Positions 17,310 through 26,036 of a stretch of DNA of 64,000 bases are shown here, in pieces; the first letter of the stretch is position 1, and each line of letters starts with the position of its first letter. Under the pieces are notes generated by a model that saw only the letters and a program-made list of their open reading frames with translations, did not search any database and was not told the DNA's origin. Origin of the DNA: Candidatus Methylophosphatis roskildensis (lineage in GTDB: Bacteria; Pseudomonadota; Gammaproteobacteria; Burkholderiales; Rhodocyclaceae). Both the position numbers and the translations under genes were made by a program. The stretch lies in assembly GCA_016708905.1 (NCBI GenBank), contig JADJEV010000002.1, forward strand, positions 372,001 through 436,000, read 5' to 3'.

Positions 17310-17843
17310 CTAGTTCTTTAGCGCGGAGGCCATGGCGGCAAGCTTGCCGCGGACCGATGCATCGATGACCTGGTCGCCGATCGCGATCCGCACGCCGCCG
17401 ATCAGATCAGGGTTGACCATGACGGTCGATTTGATCTTGCAGCGGTAGCGAGATTCGAGATCGGCGGTGAGTTGAGCGAGTGCCGCTTTGTCGATCGGAA
17501 AGGCGGACTCGATTTCGGCGTCCCGGACGCCCTCGAACCCGTTCTTCAGCTCGACGAACAGGTCGCGAATCTCGGGCAGCACCCCGAGTCGTTCGTTGTC
17601 GATCAGCACCTGAACGAAGTTCTTCTGTTCTGCCGTGAGGTCGCCCACGACATCGGTGAAGAACGCGAGGATCTGCGGCGCGCTAAGCCGGGGATTGTCG
17701 ATGCATGCCTGCATTTGCGGATCGACGACAACGGCGGCCATGCGATCGAGTGCCTCGGACCATCGCCCCAGTGCACTACCCGCCTTGGCGAGAGAAAACG
17801 CCGCGTCGGCGTACGGTCGCGCGAGCGTCAGGTTTTCGGCCAT
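17310..17843 (-). CDS. atpH: ATP synthase delta subunit AtpH
   Basis: 177 residues: N-terminal six-helix domain (TLARPYADAAFSLAKA) and the C-terminal signature KSTVMVNPDLIGGVRIAIGDQVIDASVRGKLAAM. Links F1 to the peripheral stalk. Three bases from atpF. Confidence 0.98.
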   Translation of the reverse strand: MAENLTLARPYADAAFSLAKAGSALGRWSEALDRMAAVVVDPQMQACIDNPRLSAPQILAFFTDVVGDLTAEQKNFVQVLIDNERLGVLPEIRDLFVELKNGFEGVRDAEIESAFPIDKAALAQLTADLESRYRCKIKSTVMVNPDLIGGVRIAIGDQVIDASVRGKLAAMASALKN

Positions 17844-17846
17844 GGC

Positions 17847-18320
17847 TTAGCTGAGTTCCCGTTTGAGGTTGGCCAGCAGTTCGGCATGGACCTGCGGGTT
17901 GATCTCGCGGCGAAGAATCTGCGATGCACCGGCCACCGCCAGTTGGGCGACGTGGTCGCGCAGGGTTTCCTTGGCGCGTTGCGCGGCGGCGCCGGCTTCC
18001 TTCTCGGCCGCCTCGCGAGCCTGGGTAATGATGCGTGCCGCTTCGACGCGAGCCTCGTCGATGATAACGCCACCTTGCTTTTCGGCCGAGGTACGGAATT
18101 CGCCGGCGGATTCGCGTGCCTTGCGCAATTCCTCGACAACCTTTTTCTCGGCCAGCGCGAGGTCGGTCTTTGCCTTGTCCGCGGCGGCCAGTCCGTCGGT
18201 GATTTTCTTCGCGCGGTCATCGAGTGCCTTCATGATGGGCGGCCACACGAACTTCATCGTGAACCACGCCAGAATGAAGAACACAAGAAGCTGGGCGAAC
18301 AGCGTTGCGTTCAGATTCAC
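17847..18320 (-). CDS. atpF: ATP synthase b subunit AtpF
   Basis: 157 residues: one N-terminal membrane helix (NATLFAQLLVFFILAWFTMKFVWPPIM) followed by a long charged coiled coil. Peripheral stalk of F0F1. Forty bases after atpE. Confidence 0.98.
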   Translation of the reverse strand: MNLNATLFAQLLVFFILAWFTMKFVWPPIMKALDDRAKKITDGLAAADKAKTDLALAEKKVVEELRKARESAGEFRTSAEKQGGVIIDEARVEAARIITQAREAAEKEAGAAAQRAKETLRDHVAQLAVAGASQILRREINPQVHAELLANLKRELS

Positions 18321-18360
18321 GGTAGTGAGCCCTCAGTCAGATTGAACCGCGGGATCCCGC

Positions 18361-18606
18361 TTAGATCTTGAACGGGTTGGCGAAGGTGAACATCATGGCG
18401 ATACCTAGACCGATGACGAACGAGGCGTCGATCAGACCGACCAGCAGGAACATCTTGGTTTGCAGGGTGTTCATCAGTTCCGGCTGACGGGCGGAGGCTT
18501 CGAGAAAGCGGCTGCCCATGATGCCGATACCGATACAAGCGCCTGCGGCGCCGAGACCGATGATCAGACCAGCGGCCACAGCGACCAGACCGAGAATGTG
18601 TTCCAT
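18361..18606 (-). CDS. atpE: ATP synthase c subunit AtpE
   Basis: 81 residues, two membrane helices. The ion-carrying carboxylate is Asp60 in FLLVGLIDASFVIG; the Gln and Ser/Thr-after-carboxylate ligands of Na+-type rings are absent, so it should carry H+. The loop ARQPEL is the conserved F1 contact. Confidence 0.98.
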   Translation of the reverse strand: MEHILGLVAVAAGLIIGLGAAGACIGIGIMGSRFLEASARQPELMNTLQTKMFLLVGLIDASFVIGLGIAMMFTFANPFKI

Positions 18607-18670
18607 GACGACTCCTTTTGACGTTGAACGTTAGAACTAAACCAAAAACTGCGGGAAAACCGGTTCGCGC

Positions 18671-19537
18671 CTAGTGCGATTCGTGTGCCTGGCCGATGTA
18701 CACCAGGGTCAGCATCATGAAGATGAAGGCCTGCAGCACGATGATCAGGATATGGAAGATCGCCCAGGCCGTGCCCGCAATCAGGTGACCGGCAAACAGC
18801 GAGACGCCGGTAAAGCTGGCGGAGAGCGAGGCGCCCATCAGCGCGATCAGCATGAAGATCAGTTCGCCGGCATACAGGTTGCCGAATAGACGCATGCCGT
18901 GCGAGACGGTTTTGGCGACGTATTCGATGAGATTCAGCGCCAGATTGGCGGGCATCAGCAGCGGATGGCTGCCGAAGGGGGCAGTCAGCAACTCGTGTGT
19001 CCAGCCGCCGATACCCTTGATCTTGAGATTGTAGTAGAGCGAGATGATCAACACTCCGATCGACAGGGAGAGCGTGCCATTCAGGTCGGCAGTCGGCACC
19101 ACGCGCATGTAGGCATGTTCGTTGCCGGTGGCAGTTTGCCAGGCGAGGGGCAGCAGATCGAGCGGCACCAGGTCCATGGCGTTCATCAGGAAGATCCAGA
19201 CGAATGCGGTCAGCGCCAGGGGCGCGACGAACTTGCGTGATTCGGCGTTGTGGACGATGCCCTTGGCCTGGGTATTCACCATTTCGATGATGATCTCGAC
19301 CGCGGCCTGGAGCCGGCCCGGCACACCGGAGGTCGCCTTGGAGGCCACGCGGGCAAACAGGAACATGCCGAGCACGCCGAGCAAAATCGACCAGAACAGG
19401 GTGTCGAGATTGAACAGACCCCAATCGACGATTACGTTCTGCGCGTGACCGGACGTATTCAGGTGGGTGAGATGGTGAACGATGTACTCGGACGCCGTCG
19501 GGGCGTGTTGCGCGGCTGCTTCGTGACCGGTAGCCAT
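18671..19537 (-). CDS. atpB: ATP synthase a subunit AtpB
   Basis: 288 residues, multi-pass. The essential Arg (Arg216, E. coli Arg210) lies in VSHGMRLFGNLYAGELIFML. His-rich N-terminal 35 residues precede the first helix. Proton channel of F0. The start is 2 bases from the atpI stop. Confidence 0.98.
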   Translation of the reverse strand: MATGHEAAAQHAPTASEYIVHHLTHLNTSGHAQNVIVDWGLFNLDTLFWSILLGVLGMFLFARVASKATSGVPGRLQAAVEIIIEMVNTQAKGIVHNAESRKFVAPLALTAFVWIFLMNAMDLVPLDLLPLAWQTATGNEHAYMRVVPTADLNGTLSLSIGVLIISLYYNLKIKGIGGWTHELLTAPFGSHPLLMPANLALNLIEYVAKTVSHGMRLFGNLYAGELIFMLIALMGASLSASFTGVSLFAGHLIAGTAWAIFHILIIVLQAFIFMMLTLVYIGQAHESH

Positions 19538-19539
19538 AG

Positions 19540-19881
19540 TCAGGTTCTAGTTCCAAAGACCAAGAAATTCGCCTGCAGTGCCAGAAACACTCCGATCAGC
19601 AGGGCACCCCAGTGGAGGTCGCCGTAAAGGAAGTGCACTGCCACCAACAAACCTGCAATCGAGACGAGCTTGACTACCTCGCCCACGAGAAAAACATAGC
19701 CGTGCGACGCTCCCGGACTCGAGGAGAGGGCCTTGAGCCGAAGGGCAAAGACGAGGTTGGGAACGAAACAGGCCGCGCCTCCCAACGCTGCCGATACTGC
19801 ACCGCGCAGACCGAATGCCACCGCCGCAATGACTGCAGCTATGATGGTGGCACCCACTTGGAACCCGACTGCCTTGAACAT
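19540..19881 (-). CDS. atpI: AtpI-like protein of the ATP synthase operon
   Basis: 113 residues, four hydrophobic segments, first gene of the operon, the position of AtpI, which helps c-ring assembly. GGGAGCC immediately precedes ATG 19881; an in-frame TTG at 19917 would add 12 residues. The 200 bases upstream hold the operon promoter region, which I could not define. Confidence 0.85.
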   Translation of the reverse strand: MFKAVGFQVGATIIAAVIAAVAFGLRGAVSAALGGAACFVPNLVFALRLKALSSSPGASHGYVFLVGEVVKLVSIAGLLVAVHFLYGDLHWGALLIGVFLALQANFLVFGTRT

Positions 19882-20087
19882 GGCTCCCGTTTTTCTAGGT
19901 GCTCGGCGCTGCGTCAATTGTCGTACGAAAAGCGTGACGATTTTAATGGCTTGCCGGTAGCGAAGTCAAATTTCCTTTGCAGCGCACCAAATTCGCGGAT
20001 GGCAATTCACGTCGCCGACCTGCGGCCGATTTGAGTTGAACCGGAGTTCGCGATTCGCCATGACCAAACCGCTGTACCGGTTGACAC

Positions 20088-20111
20088 ACATATCGAAATG
20101 TTTAACCATAT
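20088..20111. promoter_or_regulatory. Operator-like repeat, copy 1, before the ArsR-type gene
   Basis: ACATATC, one base, AAAT, two bases, TTAA, one base, CATAT. It matches copy 2 (20440-20463) at 19 of 24 bases. A -35-like TTGACA at 20081-20086 abuts it, and it ends 4 bases before ATG 20116. AT-rich sites of this kind fit ArsR-family dyad operators, so autoregulation is likely (inference). Confidence 0.5.
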
Positions 20112-20115
20112 AGTC

Positions 20116-20427
20116 ATGAAAAGAGCCTATTCCGACGCAATTCCCGACGAATGGAAGTCGATGTCTCGGGTGTTCTCTGCCTTGGGCGACGAGCATCGGC
20201 AGCGGATCCTGCTGAGTTTCGACCCGGGCGAGCAGCTCAATGTCGGCCAGATTGCCTCGCTTTCGACCCTGTCGCGTTCGGCGGTCTCGCATCACCTGAA
20301 GATCCTCCGTGAAGCCGGCGTGCTGGCCAGCGAGAAGCGCGGCAAGGAGGTCTATTTCTGGATCGACAGGCTGCATCTTGAACAGGCCCTGGCCACCGTG
20401 CTTGACTATGTTCGGCGCAGCGCATGA
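20116..20427 (+). CDS. ArsR-family winged-helix transcriptional regulator
   Basis: 103 residues from ATG 20116 (ATG 20098 lies inside the operator-like repeat and gives 109). The fold is seen as SRVFSALGDEHRQRILLSF, then NVGQIASLSTLSRSAVSHHLKILREAGVLASEKRGKEVYFWI: helix-turn-helix followed by the beta wing. No Cys pair for arsenite sensing is present, so the ligand is unknown. Two near-identical AT-rich sites flank the gene, one at its own start and one before the downstream desaturase operon, which suggests it represses both. Confidence 0.85.
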   Translation: MKRAYSDAIPDEWKSMSRVFSALGDEHRQRILLSFDPGEQLNVGQIASLSTLSRSAVSHHLKILREAGVLASEKRGKEVYFWIDRLHLEQALATVLDYVRRSA

Positions 20428-20439
20428 ATTTTTTGACCA

Positions 20440-20463
20440 ACATGTCCAAATACTTAAACATAT
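20440..20463. promoter_or_regulatory. Operator-like repeat, copy 2, before the desaturase operon
   Basis: ACATGTC, one base, AAAT, two bases, TTAA, one base, CATAT, matching copy 1 at 19 of 24 positions. TTTTGACC at 20431-20438 just before it may be a -35 region. It ends 53 bases before the desaturase start. Confidence 0.5.
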
Positions 20464-20681
20464 CGCTTTGTAGGCCTTGCGCATCTCGCCGTCTGACCGA
20501 CGAGGCATCGCTGCCATGCTAGCCATCATCCTCTGTGCATTCGTCGTCTGCTTCGCGATCGAACGCCTCTGGGCCGGCTGGAAGCTGCCAGCAGTTCGCA
20601 CCTGGCCGCTTCGGGTACTGACGATCAACGGCGTGCAAATGCTGGTCGTACTCGCAGCCGGCGTGACCTGGGAGCAATGAC

Positions 20682-22329
20682 CCTAAAAACCTGAGTTGCC
20701 GGTATGCCAAACCGTGCGAAGGTCGGCAAACTGTGGGTTGGCGACGAAATTGAGGAGCCACCCGATGGGTGAGGCGAAACTGAAGCTGGCGAAACGAGAG
20801 GAAATGCTGTTGTCGTGCGCTGGGGTGCAGACGATGGCAGGTCGGGTGCAGGTGCGATGGGAGTCGGAGAGCGCCGCCACGCCGATGGGGCAATTGGCCT
20901 ACTTCATCGAGTTTCTCAACCTGACTGGACTGTGGAGTCGTTGGCTGGAAAGCGCCCCGCTGAGCTACGCCAGTCCCAATGCACCCTCGAAGGCGGAGGT
21001 GCTGGGCACTTGGCTGCTCTCGGTGTTGTCGGGCCACCGACGCTACGCCCACGTGACCGGGATCCGCTGCGACGGGGTCAATCCCGGCCTGTTGGGCATG
21101 GACAAGGTCATCTCCGAAGACGCTCTGCGCAATGCCCTGAAGCGCATCCCGCAAGGCCCGGGGTGCGCCTGGCTGGACGGGCATCTGTCGGACAGTGTCA
21201 GCGCGCTGCTCAACGCCGCCTGGATTCTGGACATCGACACCACGATCAAGCCGTTGTATGGCCATCAGGAAGGCGCGCTCATCGGCTATAACCCGAAGAA
21301 ACCGGGACGCCCGTCCCATGCCTATCACACGTACCTGATGGCGGGTTTGCGGCTGGTCCTGGGTGTCGAAGTGTGTGCCGGCAACGAACACACGGCCAAG
21401 CATGCTCAGCCCGGTCTGCTCAAGGTTCTCGATGAACTGCCCGCAGAAAACAAGCCGAAGCTGGTGCGCGGGGACAACGCCTTCGGGTGCGACGCGATGA
21501 TGACGGCTCTGGAGCAACGGGGGCAGCCTTACCTGTTCAAGCTCAAGCTCTCGAAGAACGTCAAGCGTCACATTGTCAGTGTGTTCCGCCAATCGGGCTG
21601 GACGGATGCCGGCCAGGGTTGGGAGGGCAAGGATGGGGCGCTTGCCCTCAAGGGCTGGGAGAAGAATCGTCGCGTCGTCGTGCTGCGCCGGCCGCTGACG
21701 GGCGAGATCGCGGTGGCCGGTGAGGCTGACGGTCAGCAACTGCTGGCCTTCGTGGAAGCCGACCGCAAGGCAGGCAAGGGCATCACGGGCTATGAGTACG
21801 CGGTGCTGGTGACCAACACCGACTACGAGATTGTCAGTCTGGGTCAGCTCTACCGGGATCGGGCGGATGCCGAGAACGCCTTCGACGAACTCAAGAACCA
21901 GTGGGGATGGGGTGGCTTTACCACGCACGACCTGCATCGCTGCCAGTTGGCCGCCCGGGCCGTGGCACTCATCTACAACTGGTGGAGCCTGTTCGTTCGC
22001 TTGGCCAATCCTGAAGCCCGCCGCGAGGCCATCACCAGTCGGCCGTGGCTGATGTCCTCGGTGGGGCGCCGGACCGAACATGCCGGGCAGACGACGATCA
22101 CACTGACCGGTTTGCACGCTCATTTCGAGAAGGCGCGGGCAGCGCTAATGCGTGTCTCCGCCATGCTTCAGGGCTGGTTAGCTCGTGCTGCGGAGCAGTT
22201 GCATCCAACCACCGTCTGGAACCTCGTCTGCGAGCATCTCAAATGCCTCCTCGCCGGGGTCGGACCGCCTCGCGCCCAGCGGCTTCTCGAAAATCATGCA
22301 AACGGAATCGGCTAACTGAGGTTTTTAGG
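20682..22329 (+). mobile_element. IS1380-family insertion sequence, complete (1648 bp)
   Basis: The ends are inverted repeats: CCTAAAAACCTGAGTTGCC at the left and, read inward on the other strand, CCTAAAAACCTCAGTTAGCC at the right. A 5-base target duplication ATGAC flanks it (20677-20681 and 22330-22334). Size, CC termini, short duplication and transposase all fit IS1380. It lies in the sterol-desaturase-like gene. Confidence 0.93.
20765..22315 (+). CDS. IS1380-type DDE transposase
   Basis: 516 residues, apparently intact. Catalytic triad: first Asp in WILDIDTTIKPLYGHQEGA, second in KLVRGDNAFGCD, Glu in YRDRADAENAFDELKNQWGW. GAGGAG lies 9 bases before ATG 20765; the frame is open further upstream without a binding site. 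The phrase GYNPKKPGRPSHAYH is typical of the IS1380/DDE_Tnp_1_4 group. Confidence 0.93.
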   Translation: MGEAKLKLAKREEMLLSCAGVQTMAGRVQVRWESESAATPMGQLAYFIEFLNLTGLWSRWLESAPLSYASPNAPSKAEVLGTWLLSVLSGHRRYAHVTGIRCDGVNPGLLGMDKVISEDALRNALKRIPQGPGCAWLDGHLSDSVSALLNAAWILDIDTTIKPLYGHQEGALIGYNPKKPGRPSHAYHTYLMAGLRLVLGVEVCAGNEHTAKHAQPGLLKVLDELPAENKPKLVRGDNAFGCDAMMTALEQRGQPYLFKLKLSKNVKRHIVSVFRQSGWTDAGQGWEGKDGALALKGWEKNRRVVVLRRPLTGEIAVAGEADGQQLLAFVEADRKAGKGITGYEYAVLVTNTDYEIVSLGQLYRDRADAENAFDELKNQWGWGGFTTHDLHRCQLAARAVALIYNWWSLFVRLANPEARREAITSRPWLMSSVGRRTEHAGQTTITLTGLHAHFEKARAALMRVSAMLQGWLARAAEQLHPTTVWNLVCEHLKCLLAGVGPPRAQRLLENHANGIG

Positions 22330-22911
22330 ATGACTGGCCGGTACCGCGTTGGTGGACCTTGGCAGTCGGGTGTCTCCGCTGGCCGGCGGCCTGCTGGCTT
22401 ACTTCGTCGCGACCTTCGTCTTCTACTGGTGGCACCACTGGCGTCACGAGAGCAGCCTGCTGTGGCGCATCTTTCACCAGATTCACCACAGCCCGCAGCG
22501 GCTGGAGGTCATCACATCGTTCTACAAGCACCCGCTGGAGATGGTGGTCAATTCGCTGATCGGTAGCCTGCTGATCTATGCCGTGCTCGGGCTCTCTCCG
22601 GCAGGCGGGGCGATCTACACCCTGTGCACCGCGCTGGGCGAGTTCTTCTACCACACCAGCGTGCGCACGCCGCGCTGGGTGGGGCTGATATTCCAGCGGC
22701 CGGAGATGCATCGCATCCATCACGAATACGGGCGCCATCGCAACAACTATGGCGATATCGTGTGGTGGGACATGCTGTTCGGCACTTACGAGAATCCGCC
22801 CAGTTGGGACGGCCGCTGCGGCTTCGACGACTGGCGCGAACAGCGCCTGGGCGCCATGCTGCGCTTTCGCGACGTGCACCGCGATCAGCAACCAGACCGG
22901 CGGGCAGCGAC

Positions 22912-24168
22912 ATGAATCGCAGGCGCATTCTCGCGCTGGCCGGTCTGGGCTGCGGCGCGGCGGCACTCGCCAGTTGGCGTCTGTGGCCCGAGCAGGGGAT
23001 CGCGAATCCCTGCCTCGCGGCGTTGCCGCCGGATCTCGCCCGGCATGAAATCGTCGCCGCCGCCTGGACCGGACTCGACCCGACAAGGGTCTGGGACTGT
23101 CACGCCCACCTGGTGGGTACCGGCGATGGCGGCAGCGGCATCTGGACCAACCCCGACATGGAAAGCCTGCGTGCGCCGCTGCAGTATGCGCAGCGCCTGT
23201 TCTTTCTCAATGCCGGCTGCGCGCACGATGCGCCGGGGCGCGTCGATGCCGCGCTGATCGAGCGCATGCGCAACCTGCTCGACGGCATGCGCCCCGGTTG
23301 CAAGCTGGTTCTGTTGGCGTTCGATGCGCACTACGACGAGCGCGGCCGGCGCGACCTCGCCCGAACCTCGTTCATCACGCCCAACGACTACGCGATGGAC
23401 GTGGCGCGCAAGCACCCGCGCTACTTCGAGTGGGCGGCGTCGATCCATCCCTACCGCAACGACGCCGTCGAGGAACTCGAACGCTGCGCCACCACCGGCG
23501 CGCGGGCCGTCAAATGGCTGCCCGCCGCGCAGGGCATGGACCCCGGCTCGCCGCTGTGCGACCGCTTCTACGCCGCGCTGGCGCGCCTCGACCTGCCGTT
23601 GCTGGTGCACGCCGGCGAGGAGCGCGCGGTGCACGGCGGCGACACCCAGCACTACGGCAACCCCTTGCGCCTGCGCCGGCCGCTCGAACACGGCGTGCGC
23701 GTGATCGTCGCCCACTGCGCCTCGCTCGGCGCCGACCACGATCTGGACGCCGGCGAAAACGGCCCATGGGTCGACAGCTTCGACCTGTTCGCCCGCCTGA
23801 TGGACGAAACCCGCGCCAGCGGCCGCCTCCACGGCGACATCTCGGCGGTCACCCAACGCAACCGGGCCGGGCCGGTGCTGCGCCGCCTGCTCGAACGCAG
23901 CGACTGGCACCCGCGCCTGCTCAACGGCTCCGATTACCCGTTGCCCGGCGTGATGCCGCTGTTCTCGGTCGACTACATGGTCGAACTCGGATTGATCGAC
24001 AGCGCGGACGCACCGCCGTTGACGCAAATCCGCAGGCATAATCCGCTGCTGTTCGATTTCGTTCTCAAGCGCCGCCTGCGCTGGCAGGGTCAGGGCTTCG
24101 CCGCCGGCATATTCGAGACCCGTCCCTTTTTCGAGCACTCCGCCCACCCCGCCAAGACGCCGACATGA
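22912..24168 (+). CDS. Metal-dependent amidohydrolase (TIM-barrel) with Tat-like leader
   Basis: 418 residues. MNRRRILALAGLGCGAAALASW resembles a twin-arginine leader (RRR then a hydrophobic stretch), so export is plausible. The barrel starts with VWDCHAHLVG (metal-binding H-x-H), includes VKWLPAAQGMDPG with the Lys of the amidohydrolase-2 group, LLVHAGEE, VIVAHCAS and ends with LLNGSDYPLPG (the Asp). Substrate unknown. Its start overlaps the desaturase stop and its stop overlaps the next start, both by ATGA, so it belongs to a tightly coupled operon. Confidence 0.85.
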   Translation: MNRRRILALAGLGCGAAALASWRLWPEQGIANPCLAALPPDLARHEIVAAAWTGLDPTRVWDCHAHLVGTGDGGSGIWTNPDMESLRAPLQYAQRLFFLNAGCAHDAPGRVDAALIERMRNLLDGMRPGCKLVLLAFDAHYDERGRRDLARTSFITPNDYAMDVARKHPRYFEWAASIHPYRNDAVEELERCATTGARAVKWLPAAQGMDPGSPLCDRFYAALARLDLPLLVHAGEERAVHGGDTQHYGNPLRLRRPLEHGVRVIVAHCASLGADHDLDAGENGPWVDSFDLFARLMDETRASGRLHGDISAVTQRNRAGPVLRRLLERSDWHPRLLNGSDYPLPGVMPLFSVDYMVELGLIDSADAPPLTQIRRHNPLLFDFVLKRRLRWQGQGFAAGIFETRPFFEHSAHPAKTPT

Positions 24169-26033
24169 GCAACCAGTTCCGCCTGCTGCGAGAAAAGCGC
24201 TTCCTGCCCTTCTTCGTCACGCAGTTTCTCGGGGCCTTCAACGACAACGTCTTCAAGACGGCGCTGATCACCCTGGTGACCTTTCGCGCCGGCCAGCTGA
24301 CGGCGCTCGACCCGTCGATGCTGGCCACCGTGCTGCCGGGCTTATTCATCCTGCCCTTCTTCCTGTTCTCGGCGACCAGCGGGCAGATCGCCGACAAGTT
24401 CGAAAAGGCCACGCTGGCGCGCGCGGTCAAGCTGTTCGAGATCGCCATCATGTGCCTGGCGGCATGGGGTTTCATGGCCAGCCTGCTGTGGCCGCTGGTC
24501 GGCGCCCTGTTCCTGACCGGCCTGCAGTCGACGCTCTTCGGGCCGGTCAAGTATTCCTACCTGCCGCAGCATCTGGCGACCTCGGAGCTGGTCGGCGGCA
24601 ACGGCCTGGTCGAGATGGGTACCTTCGTCGCCATTCTGCTCGGCCAGGTGCTCGGCGCCGGACTGATCTCGTGGAGCGACAGCGGCACGGCGATCGGCGT
24701 CACGGTGGTCGGTCTGGCTGTGGCGGGCTGGCTTGCCAGTCGGGTCATCCCTGCTTCGCCGCCGGCCGACCCGCATCTCAGGATCAACTGGAACCCGCTG
24801 ACCGAGACCTGGCGCAACCTGCGCTTCGCCCAGGGCAACCGGGTGGTCTGGCTGTCGATACTCGGCATTTCGTGGTTCTGGTTCTACGGCGCCACGCTGC
24901 TGGCCCAGTTCCCGCGCTTCGCCGGGGAACTGCTGGGCGGCGACGAGAGCGTATTCATCCTGTTGCTTTCCGTGTTCTCCCTCGGCGTCGGCAGCGGCTC
25001 CCTGCTGTGCGAAAAGCTCTCCGGCTCGCGCGTGGAACTCGGCCTGGTGCCGTTCGGCGCGATCGGACTGACGCTGTTCGGCGTCGACCTGTTCCTGGCT
25101 TCGCCAACGCAGGCCGAACACGCCGGCAGCTGGCTCCAGGTCGCGGCGACCCACTGGCGCGTGCTGGCCGACATCGCGCTGATCGGCCTATTCGGCGGCT
25201 TCTACATCGTGCCGCTGTATGCGTTGATCCAGACCCGCAGCGAGAAGAGCCACCAGTCGCGGATCATCGCCGCCAACAACATCCTCAATGCCGCCTTCAT
25301 GGTGCTCTCGGCCGGCGTGACCCTGCTGCTGTTCCGACTGGGCCTGTCGATCCCGCAGCTGTTCCTCGCCACTGCGCTGTTCAACGCGGTGGTGGCGATC
25401 TACATCTACACGCTGGTGCCTGAGTTCCTGATGCGCTTCATCGTCTGGATACTGATCCACACGGTGTACCGTCTGGACACCAAGGGCCTGGAGAACGTGC
25501 CCGACCAAGGCCCGGCGGTGATCGTCTGCAACCATGTGAGTTTCGTAGATGCGCTGGTGATCACTGCCGCCTGCCGGCGCCCGATCCGCTTCGTCATGGA
25601 TCACAACATCTTTCGCACCCCGATCCTCTCGTTCGTGTTCCGCACCAACCGCTGCATCCCGATCGCATCGGCCAAGGAAGATCCGGCGCTGTTGGAAAAG
25701 GCCTACCAGGACATCGCTGTCGCCCTGGCCGACGGCGATCTGGTCGGCATCTTCCCCGAGGGCCGCATCACCGACAGCGGCGAGATGTATCCGTTCAGGA
25801 ACGGCATCCGCCGCATCGTCAGGCGCACGCCGGTGCCGGTGGTGCCGATGGCGCTGCGCGGGCTGTGGGGCAGTTTCTTTTCGCGCAAGGACGGCCCGGC
25901 GATGAGCCGGCCGCTGCGCCGCGGCCTGTTCAGCAGCATCGCGCTGGTTGCAACGTCGCCGGTCGAGCCGGCCCTCGCGACGCCCGATAATCTGCAGCAG
26001 ATCGTCGCCGGACTGCGCGGCGACCGGAGGTAG
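24165..26033 (+). CDS. LplT-like MFS transporter fused to a PlsC-type acyltransferase
   Basis: 622 residues. Residues 1-425: about twelve membrane helices of the lysophospholipid transporter type, with FLPFFVTQFLGAFNDNVFKTAL at the N-terminus (the LplT signature). Residues about 430-620: PlsC acyltransferase with CNHVSFVDAL (NH-x4-D) near 455 and VGIFPEGRIT near 529. This is the Aas/LplT arrangement without the acyl-ACP synthetase domain. It should flip lysophospholipids inward and re-acylate them, so it acts at the inner membrane. Overlaps the amidohydrolase gene by ATGA. Confidence 0.9.
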   Translation: MSNQFRLLREKRFLPFFVTQFLGAFNDNVFKTALITLVTFRAGQLTALDPSMLATVLPGLFILPFFLFSATSGQIADKFEKATLARAVKLFEIAIMCLAAWGFMASLLWPLVGALFLTGLQSTLFGPVKYSYLPQHLATSELVGGNGLVEMGTFVAILLGQVLGAGLISWSDSGTAIGVTVVGLAVAGWLASRVIPASPPADPHLRINWNPLTETWRNLRFAQGNRVVWLSILGISWFWFYGATLLAQFPRFAGELLGGDESVFILLLSVFSLGVGSGSLLCEKLSGSRVELGLVPFGAIGLTLFGVDLFLASPTQAEHAGSWLQVAATHWRVLADIALIGLFGGFYIVPLYALIQTRSEKSHQSRIIAANNILNAAFMVLSAGVTLLLFRLGLSIPQLFLATALFNAVVAIYIYTLVPEFLMRFIVWILIHTVYRLDTKGLENVPDQGPAVIVCNHVSFVDALVITAACRRPIRFVMDHNIFRTPILSFVFRTNRCIPIASAKEDPALLEKAYQDIAVALADGDLVGIFPEGRITDSGEMYPFRNGIRRIVRRTPVPVVPMALRGLWGSFFSRKDGPAMSRPLRRGLFSSIALVATSPVEPALATPDNLQQIVAGLRGDRR

Positions 26034-26036
26034 GCC

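Larger units (their letters stand above)
20516..22915 (+). pseudogene. Sterol desaturase / fatty acid hydroxylase gene, split by an insertion sequence and carrying a stop codon
   Basis: The N-terminal piece (20516-20677) encodes two membrane segments and ends VLAAGVTWEQ; the C-terminal piece (22334-22915) carries the di-iron histidine boxes WHHWRH, HQIHH and HRIHHEYGRHRNNYG of the membrane fatty acid hydroxylase superfamily. Removing the IS1380-like element and one ATGAC copy rejoins the two halves in the same frame, but with a TGA between Gln and Leu (EQ-stop-LAG) where I would expect a Trp codon TGG. The stop lies in the duplicated target, so it was probably present before the insertion. 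A downstream TTG at 22349 could yield a 188-residue protein that keeps all His boxes. First gene of the operon; its end overlaps the amidohydrolase start by ATGA. Confidence 0.8.

Noticed and set aside
15863..17368. Long plus-strand open frame of 501 codons opposite atpA
   Set aside because: A GC-skew shadow of the conserved atpA gene; composition rich in Arg, His and Gln with no recognisable fold.
20519..22123. Minus-strand open frame of 534 codons across the IS1380 element
   Set aside because: It is antisense to the transposase and crosses the IS junction into the desaturase fragment, so it cannot be an inherited gene.
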